NCBI RefSeq assembly: GCF_007830355.1
Contig: NZ_VLKO01000004.1
Span: 248,001-312,000, forward strand
Length of the DNA: 64,000 nucleotides
Direction: 5' to 3'
Source: Flavobacterium tiangeerense
GTDB taxonomy: Bacteria; Bacteroidota; Bacteroidia; Flavobacteriales; Flavobacteriaceae
Shown here piece after piece: positions 50,787 to 60,300 of the stretch (positions are counted from its first letter, which is position 1; the number at the start of each line of letters is the position of its first letter). The translations under genes were made by a program, and so were the position numbers. Below the pieces are notes generated by a model. It was not told the DNA's origin and did not search any database. It saw only the letters and a program-made list of their open reading frames with translations.

Positions 50787-52916
50787 TTATAAACTCTTAA
50801 TCACAAATTCACTTCTTCTGTTGAGCTCGTGCTCTTCTTCGGTACAGCTCTCTTCAGGAATACATTTTATAATTTGAACTGATTCACCATATCCTTTTGC
50901 AAAAATTTGTTTGGGTGAAATTCCTTGCTCTAAAAAGTAATCTCTTGTAGCCTGTGCTCTTTTTTGAGATAAGTCTTTATTAAATTTTTCATTTCCTCTA
51001 TTATCCGTGTGGGAACCTATTTCTAAGATCATTTCTGGATATTTTTTCATTAAAGCAACAACTTTATTCAAGATAGTTTTTGAGTCTTTTCTAATGTACC
51101 ATAAATTATAATCAAAATAAATAGGATCGGTCTTGATAATTAAGCGGTCTTTGTCTTTTACAACATCTTTTTCATTTGCTAAAATAGTAGCAACTTTTTC
51201 AATTTTTTTGGCTTCAGCTAATTCTTGATTTCTTTTTGCAGTTATTGCAATGCTTTTAATTTTCTCAGCCTGAGCTACTTTTTCTTTTTCTTGTTGCAAA
51301 GCTAGAGCAGTGAGCTTATTTCTCTCTTCTTCCTCTAAAACAAGTTGCTGCTCTCGTTTAATTGCCTCATTTGATTTAATTTGCATGGAAGCATCATTAT
51401 TTTTTTTGCGCTCAGCATTAACTACTATTGTTTTGAATGCTGAAGTATAATTGTCTTTTTCTGCCGTAATTTTATAGGTGGATTTACATAATACTTCAAA
51501 AATTAATTTACCTTCGGTAGTTGTTATGCTACTTTGTACTATTTCACCATCAGCGTTTTGTAATTGTACCAAAACATTATCTAATGGTAATTTAGTATCA
51601 ATATCTGTAATAATTCCAGTTATATATTGCTTACAATCTTCAATAATCAATGGTTTCTCTTCTGTGAACGAATAAATATCATCACTGCCTTTACCTCCTG
51701 AGCGGTTTGAAGAGAAAAAACCCTCCTTTGTATCGGAATTAATAAAAAAAGCAAAGTCATCATATCCTGAGTTTATGGGTAACCCAACATTTTCAGCTTG
51801 CGTAGGAACTCCATTTTGTAAATTCGAAACAAATACGTCTAATGCACCATACCCTTCATGTCCATTTGATGAAAAATACAATTTGTTGTCTTTTGAAACA
51901 AATGGAAATTGCTCTTTTCTAGCAGTATTAATTGTATTGCCAAGATTAACAGGTACTCCAAAAGTATCTCCGTAAATTTCTACTGAAAAAATATCAAATG
52001 AACCCAATGTTCCTGGCATATCCGAAGCAAAATACAATGTTTTTTCATCCATGCTTAATGCTGGATGTTCTGTTGAATAATTATCATTGTTAAAAGGTAA
52101 CGAAATGATATTTGTCCATTTTCCGTTATGCCATGAAGCTCTAAACAACTGTAAATTGGAAACTTTATCTTTATTTTTTCCGCGTCTGCCTTTTTTATAA
52201 TTATTTCTGGTGAAAAACATGGTTTTGCCATCTTTTGTAAACACTGCATTAGATTCATGCATAGCTGTGTTTATTTTGTTGTCAAAACCAGTGGCTACTG
52301 AGTCAACTGCATTTACATTGCTTAACGGAATTGCCATCAAATCAAGATAAGATTCGCCATTCCATTTAAAACGTTTATCAAACATACCCATTTTAGATTT
52401 GACACCTGCAAATACAAAAGAATTACCTGTAATAAAGCCTCCAAAATCCGTATTGGGTGTATTTATTTTCAAATTTTTAATTTGGTATCTATCCCCAATA
52501 GCAGTAACGTTTTCAAGAACTTGAAGGCCTTTTTGATACTTTATCAAAACATCTTTATCTGATAAGGAAGCATAATATTTTTGTAAAACAGTATAAGCTT
52601 CATCATATTTTCCAGATGCTTTTAAAGTTTGTGAATATTTAAAATAATATTCTTCTCCAACTTCATTTCCAAAATTTGTAATTAAAAGTTTGTAGTAATA
52701 CTGAGAAGTATTAAAATCATTGGTATAATAGTAGCAGTCAGCAAGGTTTTGAATTACAATTTGCGAATTATTATCTTGTATTATTGATTTATACAATGGA
52801 ATTGCTTTATTGTAAAAAGTGCGTTCAAAAAGTTGGTTAGCTCTTTTTAGATTGTCGTCTTGTGCATGAAGTAATTGGATAGAAAATACCAATAGTAGCA
52901 AGTATATTTTTTTCAT
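50787..52916 (-). CDS. OmpA-family protein with TPR and WD40-like PD40 repeats, type IX partner
   Basis: In this 709-residue protein a signal peptide (MKKIYLLLLVFSIQLLHAQ) is followed by TPR-like helices (about 20-130) and a beta propeller with PD40-type repeats (KTLYFASDMPGTLGSFDIF, KLYFSSNGHEGYGALDVFVSN). A carboxypeptidase-like domain (ITGIITDIDTKLPLDNVLVQL), a coiled coil of Glu/Lys/Ala, and a C-terminal OmpA domain (EIGSHTDNRGNEKFNKDLSQKRAQATRDY) complete it. This architecture recurs next to PorP/SprF genes and type IX secreted adhesins, as here. It probably links the outer-membrane complex to peptidoglycan. Third gene of the operon. Confidence 0.9.
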   Translation of the reverse strand: MKKIYLLLLVFSIQLLHAQDDNLKRANQLFERTFYNKAIPLYKSIIQDNNSQIVIQNLADCYYYTNDFNTSQYYYKLLITNFGNEVGEEYYFKYSQTLKASGKYDEAYTVLQKYYASLSDKDVLIKYQKGLQVLENVTAIGDRYQIKNLKINTPNTDFGGFITGNSFVFAGVKSKMGMFDKRFKWNGESYLDLMAIPLSNVNAVDSVATGFDNKINTAMHESNAVFTKDGKTMFFTRNNYKKGRRGKNKDKVSNLQLFRASWHNGKWTNIISLPFNNDNYSTEHPALSMDEKTLYFASDMPGTLGSFDIFSVEIYGDTFGVPVNLGNTINTARKEQFPFVSKDNKLYFSSNGHEGYGALDVFVSNLQNGVPTQAENVGLPINSGYDDFAFFINSDTKEGFFSSNRSGGKGSDDIYSFTEEKPLIIEDCKQYITGIITDIDTKLPLDNVLVQLQNADGEIVQSSITTTEGKLIFEVLCKSTYKITAEKDNYTSAFKTIVVNAERKKNNDASMQIKSNEAIKREQQLVLEEEERNKLTALALQQEKEKVAQAEKIKSIAITAKRNQELAEAKKIEKVATILANEKDVVKDKDRLIIKTDPIYFDYNLWYIRKDSKTILNKVVALMKKYPEMILEIGSHTDNRGNEKFNKDLSQKRAQATRDYFLEQGISPKQIFAKGYGESVQIIKCIPEESCTEEEHELNRRSEFVIKSL

Positions 52917-52926
52917 AATTTATGTC

Positions 52927-53862
52927 TTAGAAAAATCGTGGTGATTTATCATATCCTCTGCTGGATAAATCTAAATTAAACAATACAAAAATTTCATGTG
53001 TTCCAGAGTTAAATTGACCTAAATTAGAAGTATTGTAATCATAGGCGTATCCAACACGAATGCTCGGTGTTACTTTCACATTTGTCATTGCACTTATAGC
53101 ATCTCCAAAACGATATGCCGCTCCAAACTCAAACTTTTCATTGTACAAAACATTTGCAGTTACATCAAGAGATATTGGTGCACCCGAAACGTATTTTGAC
53201 ATAACAGCTGGCTTAAATTTGAATTGTTCAGATACTTGAAATACATATCCAGCTGTTAGGAAAACATGGGTATTTTCTCTGCTAAATGAATTGGTTCCTG
53301 ACCTATTTTCAAATTGTTTTGTTGCTAATAAATTTGGGGCAGATAAACCTACATAATAGTTGTCTGTAAAATAGAAGGCACCAACACCTACATTTGGCAT
53401 GATGTCATTTCTGTTTTCTGAAAAAGCATCATCTGTTCCTGGATTACCACTTTCAAATACAAAACCATCAAAATTTGTTTGCAAATTTGTAAATCCAGCT
53501 TTTACACCAAAGGATACTTTATGATTGTTATTAAACTCTAGTAAATAAGCAAAATCTGCAAAAAAATTATTTTCTTTTTTTGCTCCGCCGCCTATATCAT
53601 CTGATATTAATGAAAACCCTACTTCTATTTTTTCATTTACAGGCATGTGTGCAAATAATGTCAATGTTTTTGGTGCACCCACAGCACCCACCCACTGGGA
53701 TCTATATAAGGCACCCAAATTCAAATTAGATTCTATACCTGTGGCATATGCAGGATTTAAAACACTCATATTATACATATATTGGGTATATTGAGGGTCT
53801 TGTTGTGCCGTTAATTTTGTTATTATCAAGAAAAGACTTGATAGTATTATAAACTTTTTCAT
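52927..53862 (-). CDS. PorP/SprF family type IX secretion membrane protein
   Basis: The 311-residue protein has a signal peptide (FIILSSLFLIITKLTAQ) and the family hallmark start QQDPQYTQYMYNMSVLNPAYATG. An outer-membrane beta barrel with aromatic-ended strands follows, ending RVGYAYDYNTSNLGQFNSGTHEIFVLFNL. In F. johnsoniae SprF is needed for surface delivery of SprB, a substrate with the same type of C-terminal domain as the protein encoded just upstream. A matched pair is inferred. Confidence 0.92.
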   Translation of the reverse strand: MKKFIILSSLFLIITKLTAQQDPQYTQYMYNMSVLNPAYATGIESNLNLGALYRSQWVGAVGAPKTLTLFAHMPVNEKIEVGFSLISDDIGGGAKKENNFFADFAYLLEFNNNHKVSFGVKAGFTNLQTNFDGFVFESGNPGTDDAFSENRNDIMPNVGVGAFYFTDNYYVGLSAPNLLATKQFENRSGTNSFSRENTHVFLTAGYVFQVSEQFKFKPAVMSKYVSGAPISLDVTANVLYNEKFEFGAAYRFGDAISAMTNVKVTPSIRVGYAYDYNTSNLGQFNSGTHEIFVLFNLDLSSRGYDKSPRFF

Positions 53863-53889
53863 GTTTTATTTTTTAAAAAATAAAGATTG

Positions 53890-56538
53890 TTATCTGTTTA
53901 AATAAAGACGTCCTTGTTTAGGGGAAATGCCTCCTTTATTGAAGTGAATAACATAAAAATAAACTCCTTCAGGCGCTTTTCCGTTGCTACTTGTTTTAGA
54001 GTCTGATGAAGTACCATCCCATTTTGACTTGTTTTTATTAGCTGTATACAAGAGACTTCCGTATCTGTTGAATATTTCTAATACATAATTAGGATAGATA
54101 AAATCAATATCCGGAATAGAAAAAGTATCATTTACACCATCACCATTGGGTGAAAATCCATCTGGAATAAAAAATTCAGGAGTTGCATCACAATTGGTAA
54201 GCGAAACTATAACTTGTAAAGGAGTTGTTGATAAACAATTGTTTGTATTTATTGAATCAAAACCATAATATATTCCATTATCTATCAGTAATGCTGTGTT
54301 AGGTAATAAATTTCCTCCTATAGCAGCATTATACCACACCACAGTTCCATTTGAAGTTACATTACTGGATAAACTTTGAATAGTAGGCAAATCTAAACCA
54401 CAAAATTTTTCTCCATTTTGAAGTAGTACAGGAGTTTGCAATTCATTTATGACAACTTGAGCAAGAGCTAAACCAGATTCACACCCTGTAGTTGCGTTAA
54501 CCTCCTTTACGTAATAATTCGCTGATTGCAATACCGTTGCCGCAGGTAAGGCAGTTGTACTTGTGAGCGAATTAAACCATCTATACTGAAGGCCATTAGG
54601 TACTAGACTAGCTACGGTAGCATTTTGGACTTTACAAAATTCTTGATTGCTTGTAATGGGTGTATTAGGTAAGGCGTTAATCACAAAATCTTTGCTAATA
54701 GTATTCATTAAAGCAAGACAGCTCGTATTTGAATCTGTAAGAGATTGTAAATTAAATAATGTTGTTCCAGTATTAGTTAATAATGAATTAGGAATGGTAT
54801 AAGTGGCTCTACCAGCATTTACAAGCAAAGGAACCATTTGAACTCCGCTAGTATTAGCACCAGACAAAGAGTAACTAATTGTTATAGCGGTTAAATTCCC
54901 TAATCCAGAAAGTTCAACAACTATGGGCTGATCTTTACAAACCGCTCTAATAGCAACTGATAAATTGCGCGCATCTGGTAGCGCTTTTATCAAAAACGAG
55001 CTAACTATTGATGCGGTATTGGTACAATTAGTAGCCAAGTTTGTAATTCTGCTAATAATAAAATTAGTATTTCCCACATTAGGAATTTGCGAAGCAGGAA
55101 TCTGGAATGATGCAACTCCTGCACGAACCGTAATGCTCATGCTTTGATTAGCAAGACTATTACTTCCAGATAAAGAATACACAATACTATAATCCCCATC
55201 TGTTAGATTACTAATTCCTGATAAAGTAACTTCTGCATTTGTTGATTGACAAATAGAATTTATAAGTAAGGAGGCATTATTTGTTTGTGGAATTGGGTTT
55301 ATTACAATATTAGCGGCAATAGCAGGAATTATATTAGTACAAATTCCTAGAGTGGTTGCGCTTTCTATATTTAGTATAGTTATGGTATAATTTCCAACAG
55401 CATTAAAATTACTAGATGGCAAAGGAAAAGTAAAAACGTTATTGGTAAAATTTTGCGTTGTCGAAAAAACAGTAGAATTACCAGAAATGGTATATGTAAC
55501 CGTATATACTCCATTGGGAATAGCAACTACATTTCTTATCGAAGCCGAAAAATCTGTTGTAACGCGCTCATTTTCACAAATTGGTGCATTTACCTGCAAA
55601 GTGGCACCTGTATAATCCAGCTGTTTTTCTAAAGTAATAAACAATACTGATGTTTGGTCTACACACACGTTGTTATCTGATAAAACAGTATACGTAAAAC
55701 GGTAAAATCCGGGTCCGCGTGTGTTGTATATATTTTGAATGTTTACAACAGAGTCTGTATCATCAGTATCATCTAACTCGTTAGTGCCACTTTCTCGCCA
55801 TACACCTCCAGCATCCTCGCCTACTAAACCATCAAATAGATTATAGTTAGTATAAGAGTTTAACTCATTAGAACATAATTTGACTTCGTCAGGTGTTCCA
55901 GCACGAGGCGAACGATATATGGTTACAAATATTTTTACGTCTGGTGGAGCAGGACAAGAACCTATAGCAGGAATTGAATAGGTGTATTCATATGTACTAC
56001 CGGGATTTAGATTGATGGTATTAAGAGTATTATTGTTCAAACCAAGACTAGTGGTATTTCCTACCCAAGTACCGCCTATTTGTGGAGGAAGAAAATCTCC
56101 ATTAAAGGCTTCAAATAAATTATATGCAGATTCTGTATTACAAATAGAGGTATTCGCACCAGGAACTCCTGTATATCCTCCTACTCTAACCGTAACTATA
56201 GCAGTATCAATGCATCCTGAACTTGTTGTAACGGTATAAGAATAATGATATGTTCCGCTACGACGAATTAATTGAGCATTTAAAATTCCTGTGGTTCTAT
56301 TGAGACCGCCTGATCTATCTTCATCTCTCCACGTACCACCAGCAGAATGCGAACCAAGTTGCGTTTTAAGATCTATGTTTCTACTGGAAATGTTTGTTAT
56401 ATCACAAATATCAAGCGCTACGTTATCAGTACCAGCAATTCCTTCACATTGACTGTAAGCAGAATGCGAAAGAAAAGCGAAAGAAAAAACAACAAAACAA
56501 ACAACCTTAGTCGAAAAAAAAGGTGATTTTATAGTCAT
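53890..56538 (-). CDS. SprB-like type IX secreted protein with Ig-like repeats and gliding-type C-terminal domain
   Basis: The 882-residue protein has a signal peptide (VVCFVVFSFAFLSHSAYS). Several Cys-containing Ig/PKD-like modules follow; three consecutive ones of about 105 residues share the ICQS/VCKD...LSGISNL...YSLSG...FQIP/YTIPNSLL pattern (about 310-640). It ends in a gliding motility-associated type B sorting domain (FFIPDGFSPNGDGVNDTFSIPDID...LEIFNRYGSLLY...KWDG...PEGVYFYVIHF). It would be exported by the type IX system and displayed on the surface as an adhesin. First gene of the operon with SprF-like and OmpA partners. CAAAACTA at 56555-56562 (TAGTTTTG) is a likely promoter element. 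Confidence 0.92.
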   Translation of the reverse strand: MTIKSPFFSTKVVCFVVFSFAFLSHSAYSQCEGIAGTDNVALDICDITNISSRNIDLKTQLGSHSAGGTWRDEDRSGGLNRTTGILNAQLIRRSGTYHYSYTVTTSSGCIDTAIVTVRVGGYTGVPGANTSICNTESAYNLFEAFNGDFLPPQIGGTWVGNTTSLGLNNNTLNTINLNPGSTYEYTYSIPAIGSCPAPPDVKIFVTIYRSPRAGTPDEVKLCSNELNSYTNYNLFDGLVGEDAGGVWRESGTNELDDTDDTDSVVNIQNIYNTRGPGFYRFTYTVLSDNNVCVDQTSVLFITLEKQLDYTGATLQVNAPICENERVTTDFSASIRNVVAIPNGVYTVTYTISGNSTVFSTTQNFTNNVFTFPLPSSNFNAVGNYTITILNIESATTLGICTNIIPAIAANIVINPIPQTNNASLLINSICQSTNAEVTLSGISNLTDGDYSIVYSLSGSNSLANQSMSITVRAGVASFQIPASQIPNVGNTNFIISRITNLATNCTNTASIVSSFLIKALPDARNLSVAIRAVCKDQPIVVELSGLGNLTAITISYSLSGANTSGVQMVPLLVNAGRATYTIPNSLLTNTGTTLFNLQSLTDSNTSCLALMNTISKDFVINALPNTPITSNQEFCKVQNATVASLVPNGLQYRWFNSLTSTTALPAATVLQSANYYVKEVNATTGCESGLALAQVVINELQTPVLLQNGEKFCGLDLPTIQSLSSNVTSNGTVVWYNAAIGGNLLPNTALLIDNGIYYGFDSINTNNCLSTTPLQVIVSLTNCDATPEFFIPDGFSPNGDGVNDTFSIPDIDFIYPNYVLEIFNRYGSLLYTANKNKSKWDGTSSDSKTSSNGKAPEGVYFYVIHFNKGGISPKQGRLYLNR

Positions 56539-56554
56539 AGTATTAAAATTTAAA

Positions 56555-56562
56555 CAAAACTA
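56555..56562 (-). promoter_or_regulatory. Probable -7 element of the adhesin operon
   Basis: TAGTTTTG on the minus strand matches TANNTTTG, 16 bp before the start codon. No TTG is seen at the expected distance. Confidence 0.4.
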
Positions 56563-56662
56563 CACTTTTTTTTAACATTTATTTAAAAATCGTTTATTTA
56601 TAAGAAAAATAAGTAAAGAAAAGTTTCCGTATTTACGATGTTACAAATTGATTATAATAAAA

Positions 56663-56689
56663 TAGCCCCACACAAAAAGTGTAGGGCTA
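56663..56689 (-). terminator. Terminator of the fasciclin gene
   Basis: TAGCCCCACAC (56663-56673) and GTGTAGGGCTA (56679-56689) form a stem with one mismatch, followed on the minus strand by ATTTTATT. It lies 36 bp downstream of the fasciclin stop. Confidence 0.7.
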
Positions 56690-56724
56690 CAAAAACTAAC
56701 CAAAAATCAACCTCATTCTTACAT

Positions 56725-57279
56725 TTATTTTTTAGGTAACACAACAGTATCTACAACATGAATGACACCATTTGATTGGTTAACATCAGCAATCGTTACT
56801 TTTGATTGGCCACCATTTTCATCTGTAATGTAAAGATCTTTACCTTTCATCCAAGCTGTTAATGTTCCGCCACTTACTGTTTTTAGTATAGCTTTTCCAT
56901 TTCCTGCTTTAATTGCTTTTGCAATATCTACAGCATTCATTTTCCCTGCAACTACGTGATAAGTTAAGATAGTTTGCAATGTTTTTAAATTTTCTGGTTT
57001 TAATAAAGTATCAACTGTACCTGCTGGCAACTTATCAAACGCTGCATTTGTTGGGGCAAAAACGGTGAATGGTCCTTTACTTTGTAATGTTTCTACTAGT
57101 CCAGCTGCTTGTACTGCTGCAACTAGTGTGGTGTGATCTTTTGAGTTTACAGCATTTTCAACAATGTTTTTTGAAGGATACATGGCAGCTCCACCAACCA
57201 TTACTGTTTTTTGTGCAAAAGAGGTTGCTCCAAATACTAATGCCATAAAAGCAACTGATAAAATTTTTCTAGTTTTCAT
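56725..57279 (-). CDS. Secreted fasciclin-domain protein
   Basis: The 184-residue protein has a signal peptide (ILSVAFMALVFGATSFAQ) and a single FAS1 domain (about 45-182). The domain carries LVAAVQAAGLVETLQSKGPFTVFAPTNAAFDKLP (H1 box), ILTYHVVAGKM and ADVNQSNGVIHVVDTVVLPK (H2 box). FAS1 domains mediate cell-surface adhesion. It stands alone with its own terminator. Confidence 0.93.
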   Translation of the reverse strand: MKTRKILSVAFMALVFGATSFAQKTVMVGGAAMYPSKNIVENAVNSKDHTTLVAAVQAAGLVETLQSKGPFTVFAPTNAAFDKLPAGTVDTLLKPENLKTLQTILTYHVVAGKMNAVDIAKAIKAGNGKAILKTVSGGTLTAWMKGKDLYITDENGGQSKVTIADVNQSNGVIHVVDTVVLPKK

Positions 57280-57477
57280 AAAATTTAATTGTTTAAGTTA
57301 TATAAAGTCATTTACGCTCCTTTTATGAATATGGTTTTACTTAAAAAATAAAGAAAAGTAAATTAAAATCATAAATATCTATATATCAACATATTGACAA
57401 ATAAACATATAAATAAATTAGCACTTTTTTAACAACCGTAAACTATTTTTACTACCTTAGAATATAAACTTTAAGCT

Positions 57478-58008
57478 ATGAAAAACCTACCTGAAAAAAT
57501 TAGAAGCAAAAAATTAGAGTCTAGAGTTGATTTAACCGCTATGGTTAGTGTGTCTTTTCTTTTGATCGTGTTTTTCATGGTCACTATTGATTTGGCAAAG
57601 CCGAAAATGATCGAATATTATTCTGGAGAAAGAGATGGTTGTGGTCCTGAACCAATATGCAATATGCAAGATGAAATTCGAACTTATACAATTTTACTCG
57701 ATGATAATGATAAACTCATAACATATCATGGTTTGTTATTTGCACCACTGCAAGGTCCAAAAGTATCGCTCTATGGTAAAGAAGGTATTCGAAGCGAACT
57801 TTCAGTAATAAATTCTAAAGTGCATGCGTACACATCGGCAATAGGTAAACCTAACAGAGGACCAGTTGTAATCATAAAACCAAGTAAAAAATGCAACTAT
57901 AAAAATCTAGTTGATATTTTAGATGAAATGGCTATTGCCAAAATTGATAGCTACGCGATCGTTAATGAGTTTACTCCAGAAGAATCTCAATTATTGGCAG
58001 CTAATTAA
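57478..58008 (+). CDS. ExbD/TolR-like protein lacking the membrane aspartate
   Basis: The 176-residue protein has a single membrane helix (about 22-40) and periplasmic domain, the ExbD layout. The conserved membrane start aligns as VDLTAMVSVSFLLIVFFMVT, where ordinary ExbD/TolR proteins have T-P-x-(I/V)-D; the essential proton-pathway Asp is Ser24 here. The periplasmic part keeps alpha/beta strands (PVVIIKPSKKCNYKNLVDILDEMAIAKIDSYAIVNEF) and two Cys (residues about 56 and 61, in the DGCGPEPICN segment). No exbB or tonB gene is nearby. It may be a structural or regulatory paralogue. Confidence 0.85.
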   Translation: MKNLPEKIRSKKLESRVDLTAMVSVSFLLIVFFMVTIDLAKPKMIEYYSGERDGCGPEPICNMQDEIRTYTILLDDNDKLITYHGLLFAPLQGPKVSLYGKEGIRSELSVINSKVHAYTSAIGKPNRGPVVIIKPSKKCNYKNLVDILDEMAIAKIDSYAIVNEFTPEESQLLAAN

Positions 58009-58055
58009 AAAAAGTTGAAAGTCAATCTATGATCCAGGATTGCTATATGTATTAA

Positions 58056-58084
58056 ACACGAATTACACAGATTTACACGAATGT
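58056..58084. repeat. Short ACAC-phased repeat
   Basis: ACACGAATT, ACACAGATTT and ACACGAATGT follow one another with 9-10 bp period. Similar strings of ACACGAATT-like units recur in intergenic DNA of Flavobacterium genomes from general knowledge. No function is known. Confidence 0.45.
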
Positions 58085-58174
58085 AAATTGCTAAATATCT
58101 GAGTAAATTAAAGTTGAATCAAATATAAAATAGGCTGAAATTAATTAAAAATTTACCTACTGCAAAAAAACTCC

Positions 58175-58274
58175 CTAGCCCTGATAGCAGCGTAAATCCT
58201 TTTTTATAGGATACAGCCATTTAAGGGCTGTTTCCTATAAAAAAGATTGAAGCGAATAGCAGGAAAAAGCTCCT
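58175..58274 (+). repeat. REP-like hairpin repeat, copy 1
   Basis: The about 100-bp unit starts CTAGCCCTGATAGCAGCG and ends GAAGCGAATAGCAGGAA...AGCTCCT. Between them a 12-bp stem TTTTTTATAGGA/TCCTATAAAAAA encloses an inner ACAGCC/GGCTGT hairpin. Copy 2, at 60301-60427 in inverted orientation, shares both conserved ends (TAGCCC-GA, GCG, ATCCTTTT; AGAT, AGCGAA-AGC-GGAA) while the stem-loop interior differs. The pattern resembles a dispersed flavobacterial intergenic repeat. Confidence 0.7.
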
Positions 58275-58290
58275 ATAAATTAGAACTACA

Positions 58291-58319
58291 AAAAAAGTCC
58301 CACATTGCTGTGGGACTTT
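58291..58319 (-). terminator. Terminator of rpsA
   Basis: AAAGTCCCACA (58294-58304) pairs perfectly with TGTGGGACTTT (58309-58319) around TTGC. On the minus strand it is followed by a T-run. It lies 22 bp after the rpsA stop. Confidence 0.85.
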
Positions 58320-58340
58320 CTATTTATAAAAAACGGAGAA

Positions 58341-60119
58341 TTATTTTTTCTCTGATTTTTCCATTTTAGCTTTCAATGCAGCTAACATATCATTGTTATC
58401 TCCTAAAGTTGCAGCTGGTGCATTTGTAGAAGAGTTAGATGATGTGTTTTCTGAAGCTGATTTCACATTTTTCTCTTCTTCTTCACGGAAGATAGCAGTG
58501 TGAGAGGCAACTACTCTTTTGAATTCTTTGTTGAATTCGATTACTTTGAAATCAGCAGTATCGCCTTTTTTCAATTTCTTTCCGTCTTCTTTTTCAAGGT
58601 GACGAGTTGGAATGAAAGCAACGATATCATCTCCGAATTCTACAGTAGCTCCTTTGTCAACAATCTCAGAAATTTCACCATTGTGGATAGTTCCTACAGC
58701 GAATGAATCTTCGTACTGATCCCAAGGATTAGCAGTTGTTTGTTTGTGACCTAAAGATAATTTACGTCCGTCAACATCCAATTCTAATACTACAACGTCA
58801 AGTTTTTCACCAACGTTTACGAATTCAGATGGGTGTTTGATTTTCTTAGTCCAAGATAAGTCAGAGATGTAGATTAACCCATCAATTCCTTCTTCAAGTT
58901 CTACGAAAATTCCAAAGTTTGTAAAGTTTCTAACAATACCTGTATGCTTAGAACCTACTGGGTATTTAGCAGTGATATCAGTCCAAGGATCTTGAGACAA
59001 TTGTTTGATACCTAATGACATTTTACGGTCATCTCTATCTAAAGTTAAGATAACAGCTTCAACAACATCACCAACTTTTACGAAATCTTGAGCAGAACGC
59101 AAGTGCGTAGACCAAGACATTTCAGAAACGTGGATTAAACCTTCAACACCTTCAGCAACTTCGATAAATGCACCGTAATCAGCGATTACAACTACTTTAC
59201 CGTTTACTTTATCACCAATTTTTAAATCAGCATTTAAAGCGTCCCATGGGTGAGCGTTTAATTGTTTCAATCCTAATTGAATTCTTGTTTTCTCATCATC
59301 GAAATCAAGGATTACAACGTTCAATTTTTGATCTAATTCAAGAACTTCAGATGGGTGGTTGATTCTAGACCAAGAAAGGTCAGTAATGTGAATCAATCCA
59401 TCAACTCCACCTAAGTCAATAAACACACCATAAGAAGTAATGTTTTTAACAACACCTTCTAATACTTGTCCTTTTTGTAATTGACCGATAATTTCTTTTT
59501 TCTGGATTTCAATATCCGCTTCGATAAGCGCTTTGTGAGAAACAACTACGTTTTTAAATTCGTGGTTAATTTTCACAACTTTGAACTCCATCATTTTGTT
59601 TACGTATACATCGTAATCTCTAATTGGCTTAACATCAATTTGAGATCCTGGTAAGAACGCTTCAATTCCGAAAACGTCAACGATCATACCACCTTTAGTT
59701 CTGCATTTAACAAAACCATTAACGATTTCACCTGTTTCGTTAGCCGAAATAACTCTATCCCAAGATTTGATAGTACGTGCTTTACGGTGAGATAATACTA
59801 ACTGACCTGTTTTATCCTCACGGATGTCAATTAATACCTCAACAGTATCACCTACTTTTAATGCTGGGTTGTAACGGAATTCATTCAATGAAATTACACC
59901 TTCAGATTTAGCGTTGATATCAACGATAACGTCTCTATCTGTAATTCTTACAACTGTTCCTTCTACAACTTCCTCTTGATCAGTTGCAATAAAAGTTTTA
60001 GAAACTAATTCCTCAAACTCTAATAAGTTTTTTTCATCAACAGCATCAATACCTTCTTCGAAATTGTGCCAGTTAAAATTTGCTAAAAACTCTTCTTGTG
60101 ATTTTACTTGTTCAGACAT
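58341..60119 (-). CDS. rpsA: 30S ribosomal protein S1
   Basis: The 592-residue protein has six S1 RNA-binding repeats at about 50-115, 132-200, 217-285, 302-370, 388-458 and 475-542. Repeats 3 to 5 are recognised by GVFIDLGGVDGLIHITDLSW, GAFIEVAEGVEGLIHVSEMSW and GIFVELEEGIDGLIYISDLSW. A flexible Ser/Asn-rich tail follows. S1 recruits mRNA to the 30S subunit; in Bacteroidota, which mostly lack Shine-Dalgarno sites, S1-type initiation is probably especially important. Confidence 0.96.
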   Translation of the reverse strand: MSEQVKSQEEFLANFNWHNFEEGIDAVDEKNLLEFEELVSKTFIATDQEEVVEGTVVRITDRDVIVDINAKSEGVISLNEFRYNPALKVGDTVEVLIDIREDKTGQLVLSHRKARTIKSWDRVISANETGEIVNGFVKCRTKGGMIVDVFGIEAFLPGSQIDVKPIRDYDVYVNKMMEFKVVKINHEFKNVVVSHKALIEADIEIQKKEIIGQLQKGQVLEGVVKNITSYGVFIDLGGVDGLIHITDLSWSRINHPSEVLELDQKLNVVILDFDDEKTRIQLGLKQLNAHPWDALNADLKIGDKVNGKVVVIADYGAFIEVAEGVEGLIHVSEMSWSTHLRSAQDFVKVGDVVEAVILTLDRDDRKMSLGIKQLSQDPWTDITAKYPVGSKHTGIVRNFTNFGIFVELEEGIDGLIYISDLSWTKKIKHPSEFVNVGEKLDVVVLELDVDGRKLSLGHKQTTANPWDQYEDSFAVGTIHNGEISEIVDKGATVEFGDDIVAFIPTRHLEKEDGKKLKKGDTADFKVIEFNKEFKRVVASHTAIFREEEEKNVKSASENTSSNSSTNAPAATLGDNNDMLAALKAKMEKSEKK

Positions 60120-60238
60120 GCTGATTAAAAATTTGTATTCTGTATTTTCTCGAGTTTCATGATGTGATCGAAAACAGCAGAAGTTGTTTGTATAAATGAT
60201 TGAACCCCAAAGGAAACTCTAATTCACCTTAAGGACTG

Positions 60239-60268
60239 CAAAAGTAATACATTAATTTTGATTACCAA
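60239..60268 (-). promoter_or_regulatory. Bacteroidota-type promoter of rpsA
   Basis: On the minus strand TTG (60266-60268), 19 bp and TACTTTTG (60239-60246) match the consensus exactly. The predicted 5' leader is about 113 bases, long enough for autoregulation by S1, but no definite structure was assigned. Confidence 0.8.
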
Positions 60269-60300
60269 AATTTTAAACTCTAGATAATCAATTGATAATT

